Of a DNA stretch of 64,000 nucleotides, positions 25,574-34,836 are shown piece after piece. The DNA is from Ensifer sp. USDA 6670 (GTDB taxonomy: Bacteria; Pseudomonadota; Alphaproteobacteria; Rhizobiales; Rhizobiaceae): positions 1 to 64,000 of the forward strand of contig ATWE01000002.1 in assembly GCA_000421085.1 (NCBI GenBank). The letters run 5' to 3'. The notes beneath the pieces were generated by a model. It worked only from the letters and a program-made list of their open reading frames with translations. It was not told the origin of the DNA and made no database searches. How positions within the stretch are numbered: position 1 is the first letter of the stretch; each line of letters opens with the position of its first letter. The translations under genes and the position numbers were made by a program.

Positions 25574-26340
25574 ATAGCCTCGTAGAGATGCCCACCGCGG
25601 AATTCCTAAATGCACGGCTCCACGCTGTCGCTGCAAAGGACGTCGTCGAACGCGTCTTTCGCTGGCGCTCCGAGCCCGAGCGGCGAACGCACATCATCAT
25701 CACTGCCAATGTCTCACTTTTGGTGACGATGCGTGCCGATTCGCGGGTGTCGGAAGCCGTCGGCAAGGCGGACGTCGTGGTTGCCGACGGGATGCCCCTT
25801 GTGTGGGCGAGCCGCCTTCTCGGCGCCCCGGTGCGCGAGCGGGTGACGGGTATAGACTTGATGGAAGCCCTGCTCGCGAGGGGATCGTTAGAAGGGCTCA
25901 GCGTCTTCCTCCTCGGAACCACCCAGCAACGGCTGCAGCGATTCGTCGAAATCGTCACAAGGAAATATCCGGGCGTCCGAATTGCCGGCGCGCGAAACGG
26001 CTATTTCTCCAGGAACGAGCACGCTGAGATCGCGATGGAAATCAGGAACAGCGGCGCAGATCTGCTGCTTGTCGCGATGCCGGCTCCATTCAAGGAGATC
26101 TGGTGCGAGGACCACCGCTCCGCCCTGGGAGTCCCGGCCGTCTTGGGTGTGGGCGGAGCCTTCGACGTGGTCGGCGGTTTCCTGCCCCGCGCCCCGGTGT
26201 TTCTCCAGAATGCCGGACTGGAATGGGCCTGGCGTCTTTGCTTGGAGCCGCGGAAGCTGTGGAAGCGCAACCTGTCAACCAATTCCCGTTTCATCGCCAT
26301 CCTGGCCACCGAGCTCGCCAGGCGGGCAGTCCATCGCTAA
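25570..26340 (+). CDS. WecG/TagA/CpsF-family glycosyltransferase
   Basis: 256 residues, GT26 family; members transfer ManNAc or ManNAcA (or glucose) to a lipid-linked acceptor. Motifs: THIIITANVSLLV, VVADGMPLVWASRLLGAP, ERVTGIDLM, FLLGTTQQRLQRFVE, ADLLLVAMPAPFKEIW, LGVGGAFDVVGGFLPRAP and the terminal basic/aromatic LEWAWRLCLEPRKLWKR. Start overlaps the preceding stop by 4 nt. Pairing with wecB supports an N-acetylmannosamine-type residue in the repeat unit. Confidence 0.92.
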   Translation: MNSLVEMPTAEFLNARLHAVAAKDVVERVFRWRSEPERRTHIIITANVSLLVTMRADSRVSEAVGKADVVVADGMPLVWASRLLGAPVRERVTGIDLMEALLARGSLEGLSVFLLGTTQQRLQRFVEIVTRKYPGVRIAGARNGYFSRNEHAEIAMEIRNSGADLLLVAMPAPFKEIWCEDHRSALGVPAVLGVGGAFDVVGGFLPRAPVFLQNAGLEWAWRLCLEPRKLWKRNLSTNSRFIAILATELARRAVHR

Positions 26341-26354
26341 CTCGAGTTGCCAAG

Positions 26355-27440
26355 ATGACCAGCACGCATGAAACCTCGTCGATCATGACAAAAGCCGGAC
26401 GGTGCGGGAATGCTGCCGGTGCGATCGCCTTCGTTCAGAATTACTACACCCCGGCCCGGCACGCGGTTTTCGAGCGCATGGCGCAATCAGGCACGGACCT
26501 GACCGTCTACTATCTGCAGCGCCCCGAGGACGAGGGCAGGCGATGGGCGCTCGGACACGAAACTTCCTACAGGGCCGTCAACTGTTCCAGCATCTCGGTC
26601 GGACCGTTGATCTTCTTCTGGCTTCGCACGGAAGCCGACACGATCGTGCTGCACGACAACAATCCGACAAATCTCTGCATGCTGTTCTGGGGGGCGGTCT
26701 TGAAGCTTCGGGGCAAGCGGCTGCTGCTTTGGGAAATGCACATACCGGATCGTTTCAAACCGCGCCTCAAGCAGCTGTATCAGCGCATTTGCTCGAAGAT
26801 GTTGTCCGCGATCTGCGATAGCGCAATCGTCTTCTCCGATATGACGGCGGAATACATGCGCGGCATCTCGACCAGGATTCCAACCAAGCGCATGATCTAT
26901 GTCGTCCCCCCGGCTAAGGAACCTTTGGTCCGCCGAAGCGGCCCAATAAGGGACATCGGCTATATAGGCTCGAGTTCGAAGAGAAAGAACGTAAACGCCC
27001 TTCTCACGGCGTTCATCGCACTGGGGAAGACCGATGCGCAGCTTCACATGGCCGGAATGGACCCAATGTCCACGGCGAAAGGCATCCGCTGGTGGGGCTA
27101 CGTGGACGACGAGGCAAGGGAACAGTTCTACCGATCGATCGACGTACTGATCCTCCCGTCCTTTGCCGACCCGTGGGGACTGGTCGTCAATGAGGCGCTG
27201 CAACGCGGCTGCCTTTGTGCGGTGAGCACGGCCTGCGGCAGTGCCGAGCTGGTACGGGCGATCGATCCGCGTCTCGTATTCGAACCCGGGACTACCGACG
27301 TCGAAGCGTGTCTGAGGACGCTTCTCTCCCTATCGCGCGCCGAGATCGCACATCTTCGCGACAGGTGCGAAACCCTCATAGCGCCCTACACGGTCGACAA
27401 TGGGGCAAAAATCTTAAGTACGATCCTTTCAGAAGCGTGA
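26355..27440 (+). CDS. GT4-type glycosyltransferase
   Basis: 361 residues from the ATG at 26355, 14 nt after the WecG-like stop. GT-B fold, group 1: N-terminal FVQNYYTPARHAVFERMAQS, C-terminal YVVPPAKEP, DIGYIGSSSKRKNVNALLTA, WGYVDDEAREQFYRSIDVLI, LPSFADPWGLVVNEALQRG (acidic donor-binding loop) and STACGSAELV. Adds a later sugar to the lipid-linked oligosaccharide at the cytoplasmic membrane; donor unknown. Confidence 0.88.
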   Translation: MTSTHETSSIMTKAGRCGNAAGAIAFVQNYYTPARHAVFERMAQSGTDLTVYYLQRPEDEGRRWALGHETSYRAVNCSSISVGPLIFFWLRTEADTIVLHDNNPTNLCMLFWGAVLKLRGKRLLLWEMHIPDRFKPRLKQLYQRICSKMLSAICDSAIVFSDMTAEYMRGISTRIPTKRMIYVVPPAKEPLVRRSGPIRDIGYIGSSSKRKNVNALLTAFIALGKTDAQLHMAGMDPMSTAKGIRWWGYVDDEAREQFYRSIDVLILPSFADPWGLVVNEALQRGCLCAVSTACGSAELVRAIDPRLVFEPGTTDVEACLRTLLSLSRAEIAHLRDRCETLIAPYTVDNGAKILSTILSEA

Positions 27441-27486
27441 CGGATGGGAGAAGTACCCCCAACCGCATTCTCATGGGTGAACGCGC

Positions 27487-29088
27487 ATGCGCTACGAACA
27501 CTACCAAGCAGTACGTTGGCAAAAGGTCTCCGCGTTGAACCCGGATGTTCCGCGCCCTCTCCTTCTCGGTTCCATACTGTCGTTCCTGTCTGCCAACCGG
27601 CTGAAGCTCGCCCTTTGGGGCATTGTGGGGCTGGCGCTTACGGCGGCCTACATTGCCTTTGCCGCGCCGGTATATCAGGCGCGGGCAGTTGTTATTCTTG
27701 ATTACCGCACACCGACCACCGGGGGGCAACAGGTCCTGAGCGACTCAGCGGATTCGGCCTATATCGATACCCAGATCATGATCATCGAGACCGACGACGT
27801 GCTGCGGGAGGTAATCCTAGAGCTCCACCTCGGCGAGGATCCCGAGTTCGTTGCCGCAACTTCGGGTCTCTCCGCGCGTTTGGACGCTTGGAGACAGCGC
27901 TTGGAACGGTTGTTCCTCGCAGCACATCCGAACCCTCAGGAACTGGACCTGGACCGCTGGGAGGCGATGTCGAACAACGAACGGCAGCAAATCGCGGCCA
28001 AGCAGTTGCGCAAGGTCATGCGGGTCAACCGAGCCGCGCGCTCCTATGTAGCCGAGATCGAAGTTCAGGCGAGCAGCCCGGAAAAGTCGGCGCGCATCGC
28101 GAATGCGATCGCTCGGACGTATGTCGAACATCAGGCGCAGTTCCGGTTGCAGGCGACCGAGCGGGAGAGCGTGCCCTTGGCCCGCATCGTAACTCCCGCC
28201 AGCCCCTTCGTTGAACCGGCTGGATTAAAGACGCCGGTTCTGCTCGTCCTTGGCTTGGTTGGCGGGCTCGGACTCGGAACATGCATCGTCGCCGCCGGTA
28301 CAGCGATGCGCTGCACCGTCGCGGGACGGCGGGATCTCGAAGACGAACTTGGCGTGCGGTGCCTGGGACTGGTGCCGAATGTGCGGGCCTTGCACCGCAA
28401 TCCGTTCTCCCGACTCCTACCCCGGTGGTCGCGCAGGCGGCAGACCTCCCCGATGCCGCTACCAAGCAAGATGTCCTATGCAGCAAACTTCCCGTCGTCG
28501 CTTTTCTGCGAGTCGCTTCGCTTGTTGCGGGCGCAGATGGCCGCCGTGAGCAATGGCGAGCGGGCGATCGTCGTCGGCGTGGCATCCCCAAGCGGAACCG
28601 AAGGCCGGTCGACGCTGATCGCCAATTTCGCCGAACTTCTAACTCGAGCGGGCGACAGGGTTCTGCTCGTCGATGCCGACTTTTCAAACCGGCAACTCTC
28701 AAAGGCGCTTGCGGTCCAGCCACTCGGAGAAGGGGAAGCCAGTGGGGAGGCATCAAGCCTTCCTGCCACAACGCTGAGGTTCGCCGCCTTACACGGGCGG
28801 AGCGCCGAGTATGACTTCATGAATCGTCAGGCCTGGATCGAACAAATCGTGGCGAGCAACCGGGACGCATTCGAGTGGATTTGCATCGACATGCCGGCAT
28901 TGGCCAAATGCGGGGACGCGCTTGCCATGATCGATGCCCTCGATCACGTCGTGATCGTGGCCGAATGGAACCGGACAGAGATGTCCGTTCTCGGTCTGGC
29001 GCTTAAGATGCTCGAGCCGGTGCGGTCCAAGGTCCTGGGCGTCGTGCTGAACAAGGTCGCTCGCCGGAAAATGACATTGATGGAATAA
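27487..29088 (+). CDS. Wzz/Wzc-like co-polymerase with degenerate P-loop
   Basis: 533 residues: TM1 about 40-58, a short periplasmic region of about 190 residues, the proline-rich TPASPFVEPAGL before TM2 (about 250-275), and a cytosolic BY-kinase-like domain. Walker A reads ASPSGTEGRST where SxxPGEGKST is usual, so the catalytic Lys is Arg. Walker A' RVLLVDADF and Walker B WICIDMPAL are kept. There is no C-terminal tyrosine cluster. It likely controls chain length and contacts the ExoF-like exporter as a co-polymerase, but probably not as an active tyrosine kinase (inference). Confidence 0.85.
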   Translation: MRYEHYQAVRWQKVSALNPDVPRPLLLGSILSFLSANRLKLALWGIVGLALTAAYIAFAAPVYQARAVVILDYRTPTTGGQQVLSDSADSAYIDTQIMIIETDDVLREVILELHLGEDPEFVAATSGLSARLDAWRQRLERLFLAAHPNPQELDLDRWEAMSNNERQQIAAKQLRKVMRVNRAARSYVAEIEVQASSPEKSARIANAIARTYVEHQAQFRLQATERESVPLARIVTPASPFVEPAGLKTPVLLVLGLVGGLGLGTCIVAAGTAMRCTVAGRRDLEDELGVRCLGLVPNVRALHRNPFSRLLPRWSRRRQTSPMPLPSKMSYAANFPSSLFCESLRLLRAQMAAVSNGERAIVVGVASPSGTEGRSTLIANFAELLTRAGDRVLLVDADFSNRQLSKALAVQPLGEGEASGEASSLPATTLRFAALHGRSAEYDFMNRQAWIEQIVASNRDAFEWICIDMPALAKCGDALAMIDALDHVVIVAEWNRTEMSVLGLALKMLEPVRSKVLGVVLNKVARRKMTLME

Positions 29089-29136
29089 CCGGAACTCGGC
29101 TCGCAACGGTGCGCCGGAAGCGTGGAGGAAGTGGTC

Positions 29137-30432
29137 ATGGCACGTATCAGTGCGGCAGGCTCAATGCGAATCGGCATATTGGTGCACTTCTTCTTGTCGG
29201 GAGTTGCATCTGCTGCAAGCGCGGCGGACGGATATATGCTGACTTCACAGGACAAGCTCCGGGTCAGCGTGTCGGAAATCTCCTCCGCGACGGGGGAGAT
29301 CAGGACGCGGTTAAGCGGCGATTTCACCATCGATGCGGCCGGAGACGTGGCGATACCGCTGCTCGGGAACATCAAAGCGGCCGGATTGAGCGCCGCGCAA
29401 TTTGCGACCTCCATTTCCCTGCAGTTCCAGGCCAAGGCACGGCTGGTCAATCCTCCGGCTACCGCGGTGGAACTGCTGCAGTACCGTCCAATTTACCTGG
29501 TCGGTGCGGTGGATAAACCGGGCGCCTATCCCTATACGCCGGGCATGAGGGTGATCCATGCGCTGAGCGTGGCCGGCGGATTGGCAAGAACCCCCCCGAC
29601 GGGTCAGACCCGATTCGAGCGAGACGCCATTCAGGCGAGAGGCGAGCTCGGTGTCCTGCGGGCGCAGAGGGACAAGCTGGAAGCGCGGCGCGCCCGGCTG
29701 GAAGCGACCATTGCCGGGAAAGATACGATCGAATTCCCCCCGAGCCTTCAGGCGCGCTCGGCCGAGCCGAATGTCCGCGAGACCATGAGCCGCGAACAGC
29801 TCCTCTTCGGCCAGCAGCACAAAACGCGCGCCCTGGAACTAGCGAAATATAGCGATCAGCTTTCGCTGCTCCACGATCAGGTGGACACGCTACAGAACCA
29901 GAATGAGACGCAGAACCAGCAGATAAGCAGCGTCGATCGCGAGATCGCCAATGTTCGCAAGCTCGACGTTCAAGGTCTTGCGACCCCCGGACGCCTTTTC
30001 ATGCTCGAGCGCGCGGCGATGGCCGTCGACAGTAAGCGCAAGGAGATCGAAACGGAGATCCTCAAAGTCCGTGAGCGCATCGCCGCCAATGAAGCTTCGG
30101 TCAAGCAGCTCCAGGTGAGCGGCAAAGAATTACTCGCCGAACTCAACGCAGTGGACAGCGATCTCGAGGTCGTGACGGGCAGGCTTCGCACCGTTGAGAA
30201 CCTGATCCGGCAGCTACAGGTGGAAGAGGCGGCCGTCACAGGTCAAAACGAGCAGGAGGTCGAGACCAAATACAGGATTCTCAGCGAGCGAAATGGAGAG
30301 CTGATAGAAGAAGAGGCCAGCGAAGCGTCCCGTGTCAACCCAGGAGACGTGATCAAGGTGCAGCTCCGCACGACGGGATTGCTCACGGATCGGAACATCG
30401 CTGGCGACGTCACCGCCGCCGGCTACCAATGA
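29137..30432 (+). CDS. ExoF-like polysaccharide export protein
   Basis: 431 residues. Signal peptide (about 1-30), Poly_export domain (YMLTSQDKLRVSVSE, DFTIDAAGDVAIPLLGNIKA), an SLBB-like segment (RPIYLVGAVDKPGAYPYTPG), then a long coiled coil (about 175-395) as in S. meliloti ExoF rather than Wza. Probably a periplasmic/outer-membrane export component bridging the copolymerase. ATG at 29137 has GGAGGAAG upstream; the GTG at 29122 is an alternative. The stop overlaps the flippase start by 4 nt. Confidence 0.88.
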   Translation: MARISAAGSMRIGILVHFFLSGVASAASAADGYMLTSQDKLRVSVSEISSATGEIRTRLSGDFTIDAAGDVAIPLLGNIKAAGLSAAQFATSISLQFQAKARLVNPPATAVELLQYRPIYLVGAVDKPGAYPYTPGMRVIHALSVAGGLARTPPTGQTRFERDAIQARGELGVLRAQRDKLEARRARLEATIAGKDTIEFPPSLQARSAEPNVRETMSREQLLFGQQHKTRALELAKYSDQLSLLHDQVDTLQNQNETQNQQISSVDREIANVRKLDVQGLATPGRLFMLERAAMAVDSKRKEIETEILKVRERIAANEASVKQLQVSGKELLAELNAVDSDLEVVTGRLRTVENLIRQLQVEEAAVTGQNEQEVETKYRILSERNGELIEEEASEASRVNPGDVIKVQLRTTGLLTDRNIAGDVTAAGYQ

Positions 30433-31961
30433 ACGCCAGTCCGCCCCTCGGCCCGGCGACCGAAATCCCGAGTGCACGGATACAGCCAGCGGAAGGCTTG
30501 GCCAGCGACCAGGTGCGTACCACGGCTACGAAAGGCGTGGTCTGGTCCTTCGTTCAGATTTGCGCCGAGCGCGCCAGTCAGGCCGCAATATTCATCATCA
30601 CGGCGCGATTGCTTGGCCCGGCCGATTTCGGCACGGCCGCCATTGCAGTCGCTCCCGCGCTGATTGCGAACCATGCGCTGCAGGGGATCACGCAAGCCGT
30701 TATCCAGCGGGACGATCTCGGGCCTGGTTATGTGGGCGCGTCCCTCGCTTGCGCGATAGGCAGCAGTTTGCTGATGGCAACGCTGATTGTCGCGGCCGCC
30801 CCGATGGTTTCCTATGTCGTCGGAGATGCTCTTGCCGGCGATCTGATGCGAGCTTCGGCGCTCGCTCCCGCCCTCGCGGGGCTTGGGCTCGTGCAGGAGG
30901 GCATGCTTGCCAGGCGATTCGCATTTTCGGTGCTGGCGGTACGGCGGCCGCTGGCAATTCTCGTCGGGGGAACTCTATCAATCGCGCTTGCCTATCTGGG
31001 TTTCGGGGCGTGGAGCATCATCGCGCAGACGGTGCTCGTAGCGGCGACCGGAACGCTCGTGTGCCTGATGGCCATGCCTGTTGTTCCGGCATCCAGGTTT
31101 TCCAAGACTGAGTGGCGGGATGCCTCGGCGAGCGCCACGAAACTGATGGGCCGGCAGGTGCTCGATGTCGCTTCGCAGCGTCTGCCGGAGGCACTTCTCG
31201 GGTTTCTGGCGGGACCGGCCGCTGCCGGACTGTTCCGCCTGGCGAAGGCTCTCCTCGATCTGGTCAAGAGCATCCTGGTCTATCCGATCTCCGCCGGGTT
31301 GCTGCCCGTTTTTGCCCGCATGTCAGGCGACCGGCAGAAGCTCGAGAGCTTCGCGCTCAACGTTTCCGTGGCAAGCGTCGTGATCGTTTCGGTGCCGGCG
31401 CTCGGATTCGCTATTTTTTCGCCGATGATCGTCCGGATTGCTGTCGGACCCGCTTGGATGCAGACGGCAGATATCATGATGATTTTCGCCATGACGCTAC
31501 CGCCGCTTGCTCTCGTTGCCGCCATCCCGTCCTTCATGGTCGCCCGCCAACAGGCGGGTACCCTGCTGTGGTGCTCAGCGGCCCAGTTGCTGGCGGCCAT
31601 GACCCTGGTGGCGTTCGGGGCCTGGTGGGATGTGGTCATCGCCTCCTTCGGCTTTACGCTCTCCATGTATATCGGCGCCGGTCTGCTCTGGTCCCGGTCT
31701 CTCGCCAGGTCCGCCGGACGCGACAGGCGAACGATCCGGGACGCGTTCAGCCTTGTGGCTCTGGTCGAGATTTCGCTCGTTGCCGTCTTTGTGTTCCGGC
31801 ACGCTTTCGCTTCGGACCGAGTCAGCATCGCCCTCTTCGCGATCTCGCTTGCAGCCTATATCGGACTCGTCCCCATCGCTTTTCCGAGACTCGCCGAGTG
31901 TACGCTGCAGGCGCTTCCAGCGAAATGGCGCGGGTTCGGTAGAAAACTCCGCGCCGGGTGA
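30429..31961 (+). CDS. Wzx-like oligosaccharide flippase
   Basis: 510-residue protein with about twelve to fourteen TM segments of the polysaccharide-transport MOP superfamily. Diagnostic N-terminus: ATKGVVWSFVQICAERASQA, ITARLLGPADFGTAAIAVAP. RLPEALLGFLAGPAAAGLFR and VYPISAGLLPVFARMSGD match the second bundle. Flips the lipid-linked repeat unit to the periplasm for the polymerase. Last gene of the operon; its stop abuts the stop of the convergent GH18 gene (TGATCA). Confidence 0.9.
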   Translation: MNASPPLGPATEIPSARIQPAEGLASDQVRTTATKGVVWSFVQICAERASQAAIFIITARLLGPADFGTAAIAVAPALIANHALQGITQAVIQRDDLGPGYVGASLACAIGSSLLMATLIVAAAPMVSYVVGDALAGDLMRASALAPALAGLGLVQEGMLARRFAFSVLAVRRPLAILVGGTLSIALAYLGFGAWSIIAQTVLVAATGTLVCLMAMPVVPASRFSKTEWRDASASATKLMGRQVLDVASQRLPEALLGFLAGPAAAGLFRLAKALLDLVKSILVYPISAGLLPVFARMSGDRQKLESFALNVSVASVVIVSVPALGFAIFSPMIVRIAVGPAWMQTADIMMIFAMTLPPLALVAAIPSFMVARQQAGTLLWCSAAQLLAAMTLVAFGAWWDVVIASFGFTLSMYIGAGLLWSRSLARSAGRDRRTIRDAFSLVALVEISLVAVFVFRHAFASDRVSIALFAISLAAYIGLVPIAFPRLAECTLQALPAKWRGFGRKLRAG

Positions 31962-33083
31962 TCAATCCAGAAAGGCCTTGCGGGCGGCGTGAAGAAGGCT
32001 ATTCGGATTCGGGGCGTCCGGAAGATACCCCTCCCCGAGCGACCAGATGATTGCGCCGCCAAGGCCGATCCGCTTGGCGAATGCCCCTTTGGCGGCAATG
32101 GAGCGCTCGTCCTCATAGGAAACAAAAGTGCAGCCGAAAGCACCCGCTGCTTCCGGGAAGGTCAAGTAGGGCACCTCGGCCGTCGCGTCGTAGGCGGCAT
32201 GGCCCAGATTGTAATAGAGTGTCATGATGTTCCGGTAACTCATGTCCTGGTCGCCGGCGGCCACCTTCGCCATGCCCGGGACCTGCCCTGGAGCCGAGAC
32301 CGGCGCTGTCCAGCATTGGCCGTAGAAGGCCACGCCGAGCCCGAGCTTGGCCGGTGGAATGCCTGCATCGATGTAAGCCTCGACGCTGCTCTCGCCCGAT
32401 GCCGGAGTATTCTTCGACTCGCCGTAAAGCGGCGAATTGTGCCACGACAGCCACTCCGCCCATGTGTCGGCCATATCGTAAGTCATGACGTTCAGGTGGT
32501 CGAAAAGCGGCTCGATCTCTCTGAGAAATTGCGTCTCCTGTTCGGCGATGGGAAAATTGGCGTTCTTCCACCCGAGGTCGATGGCCAGCACCTTGTCGGG
32601 CATTCTGGTGCGCAGCGCCTCGGCCAGAGCCCGCAGATCGGGCAGATCGCCCGGCTCTATTGGTTCCCAGTCGATATCGAGCCCGTCGTAATTCCATTCC
32701 TTCACCAGGTTGGCTAGGTTGTCGACGAAGCGTGGCCGGTTCGGCTCGCCTGCAGCCTCGCGCATTCTATCGGCCAGTCCGGCTCCTCCGACCGAGAGCA
32801 GCGCCTTGCGACCCGCCGCATGCGCCCGCATGACGAGGTCGAGCGCGATCCGACGACCGGTCTCGGGGCTCACGAAAAAACTCGTGTCCAGTGACCCGTC
32901 GTGTTCCGGAACCACGGAGAACATCACTACATGCGTCAGAGAAGAAAAGTCGATGCGTTCAGGTGGGTAGAACTCGTATTCCCAACCCGGATAAAAGCCG
33001 GCCAGCCACCGGTCCTGGGCGAGCGCCGAACTGCCGAGGAGCGAAGCCGCTGCTGCGAGCAGAGTCGTGAAGTGCCTCGGCAT
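31962..33083 (-). CDS. Exported GH18 glycosidase (chitinase-like)
   Basis: 373 residues with a Sec signal peptide (LLAAAASLLGSSALAQ). TIM-barrel glycosyl hydrolase family 18: WLAGFYPGWEYEFYPP, SLTHVVMFSVVPE, KALLSVGGAG, catalytic DGLDIDWEP (DxxDxDxE complete, near residue 136), VMTYDMADTWAEW, LGLGVAFYGQCW, and terminal GLGGAIIWSLGEGY. The start with GGAGGAG upstream is at 33083. GH18 enzymes cleave beta-1,4 N-acetylhexosamine polymers. Tail-to-tail with the flippase, it may trim or degrade the polymer made by this locus (inference). Confidence 0.9.
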   Translation of the reverse strand: MPRHFTTLLAAAASLLGSSALAQDRWLAGFYPGWEYEFYPPERIDFSSLTHVVMFSVVPEHDGSLDTSFFVSPETGRRIALDLVMRAHAAGRKALLSVGGAGLADRMREAAGEPNRPRFVDNLANLVKEWNYDGLDIDWEPIEPGDLPDLRALAEALRTRMPDKVLAIDLGWKNANFPIAEQETQFLREIEPLFDHLNVMTYDMADTWAEWLSWHNSPLYGESKNTPASGESSVEAYIDAGIPPAKLGLGVAFYGQCWTAPVSAPGQVPGMAKVAAGDQDMSYRNIMTLYYNLGHAAYDATAEVPYLTFPEAAGAFGCTFVSYEDERSIAAKGAFAKRIGLGGAIIWSLGEGYLPDAPNPNSLLHAARKAFLD

Positions 33084-33303
33084 TCGCTCTCCTCCGTGAA
33101 AGCGGACCAACGTAACAGAAATCCAGGCGGAGATGATACTAGCGACACTGCGGCGACGGGCGCCATGTATTCTCGGCATTGAACCCAAGATCGGCAGCTG
33201 ACACGATGAACCCGCAACAACCCGGCCAGCGCAAGCCGCGCCACCTCTGTGCTCGACCCTGTATCCCGGAAGCATGAACTGTTTATCTGATTTTTGCTGC
33301 TGC

Positions 33304-33666
33304 CTAGCTTCCAATGTTGTGCGTGCCTCGGTCGATCTCATCTGCATCAAGGACAATCGAATCGCGCGCCGCAAGCACGGTGGCCATACGGGGCAGCCCT
33401 GCAAAGAAACCGACCTCACCGATGAGTTCGCCCCGGCCGATCTCGGCGACCCAGCCGGCGGAATCTTCTTTGTGCACCGTAAAGCGCCCCGACAGCACGA
33501 TAAAGAACCGGTCCGACGGATCACCTTCGCGAACCAGGATCTCGCCGCGTCGCAAAACCCGCCGGTCAGATTCGGCAGCCAAAGCCTCAAGTGCCGCCAA
33601 AGATGCCCTATCGAACATCAATGTCGCCGACAGTAATCTCGCCGCAAGGGCATCGACGGAGGCCAT
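33304..33666 (-). pseudogene. Cyclic-nucleotide-binding domain remnant
   Basis: 120 codons covering a Crp/cNMP-type sensor domain: RRVLRRGEILVREGDPSDRF, FIVLSGRFTVH, IGRGELIGEVGFFAGLPRMA, TVLAARDSIVL. It ends right after the domain with unrelated residues, where patatin-like phospholipases or regulators of this architecture continue. I read it as an N-terminal remnant of a larger protein, although a stand-alone cNMP-binding protein is possible. Confidence 0.6.
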
Positions 33667-33899
33667 TTAATCACCCCGCGAGAAGCGTTCGCTCTGGCTA
33701 ACAATAATGCGTCCCGCTCAAAAACGAATATCGCACAGCCGCTCAAAAAAGTGGTGGCAGTACCATGTTGATATATCCGCTGTTGCGCGCTGTAGAAATG
33801 TCACTTGGAGCCGCCATGCGGCGCTAAAGCCCACGGTCGGGTTGGCTGAGGTCCACCTATTGCGTTCATTCGGGTCTGCGCGCAGGCCGATGCAAGTTG

Positions 33900-34429
33900 A
33901 GCCCCCGTCCACCACCGGTGAAATTGAAAGCCTGTGTTGGAATCAGGCGGCGAGACGCATTGCGATACAATCTTAAGCTGCTGCGCCAGCGCTTCGCCGA
34001 GATCACCGGTTTCGGCGTGCTTATGGACGAAATGCACCTCCATCGGGAAGCTCTGCCCTCGACCAGATGTTCGCTCGGGGCGTGGAAGTGGTATTGCACC
34101 AGATCGTAGGTCTTATCGCCGCGCTTGAGCGTGCCGCCGGGGGCAGTCTTTACCTGGATCGTGTGGCCGTTGTTGAGGATCGTCCCGCCGCTCTTCCAGT
34201 CCGTCGCGAGGTCCGGGATATCGGCCTTCATGGCGCCAGTGATGTCGATCGGGGATTGCTGCGAGCCGGCCGAGCAGGCACCGTTCTCCTCGCCCAAGGA
34301 ACCCCAGTGCTCGGGACCCTCTTCGCCTTCGTAGCTCCAGTGCACGCCTTCGGCGGCGAATGCCGTCTTGACGCAGAGCGGGCACGCGGCAAGAAGAGCC
34401 AAACCCCTGAGGAAATTACGTCTTTCCAC
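33900..34429 (-). pseudogene. Alpha-carbonic anhydrase, frameshifted
   Basis: N-terminal signal (RRNFLRGLALLAACPLC), then HWSYEGEEGPEHWGSL, SQQSPIDI, NNGHTIQV and LVQYHFHAPSEHLVEG, the alpha-CA pattern with two zinc His (HFH). A one-base loss near 34045 throws the frame. The next frame supplies MEVHFVHKHAETGDLGEAL (third zinc His) before further deletion. Active protein cannot be made from this reading. Confidence 0.8.
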
Positions 34430-34836
34430 TTATATTCCCTTTTCGAAAGAGCCCGAGCCGAGAGCGCCCGCGGGGGCGGGATGTTGTGCGTCCGAACCTG
34501 CCGAACAACTGTCAGAAGAACGCGGTTCAAAAAGGTTGCGCAAAATGGATAGCGCTCGCGGCAGAGGTCCTTCGCCGGAGAAGGAACGCCACCCACATTT
34601 GTAACACTTTTCGCCATTTACTTGCGCCGGATCTGCGCAGAGAATAGCGCATGGGAGGAAGCGTTCGGCGCCCTCTCGACAAAGCGCTCGAACGGCTTTC
34701 GCCCGCTAAATAATGGAGCGGGAGGGGGCGAAGTGTCCGCGGTTTTCCACCCGATCCCACTCTATCCAATGGGAAGCGATCACGTGAGGTTCTGGATTTT
34801 CCAGCCGGAGTCACGATGATTCAAGGGAGGAAAGCA
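34430..34836. promoter_or_regulatory. Intergenic region upstream of the CUT2 sugar operon
   Basis: About 400 bases; no gene seen. It must contain the operon promoter. AGGGAGG sits 6-12 nt before the ATG at 34837. I could not assign promoter hexamers or a catabolite operator. Confidence 0.35.
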
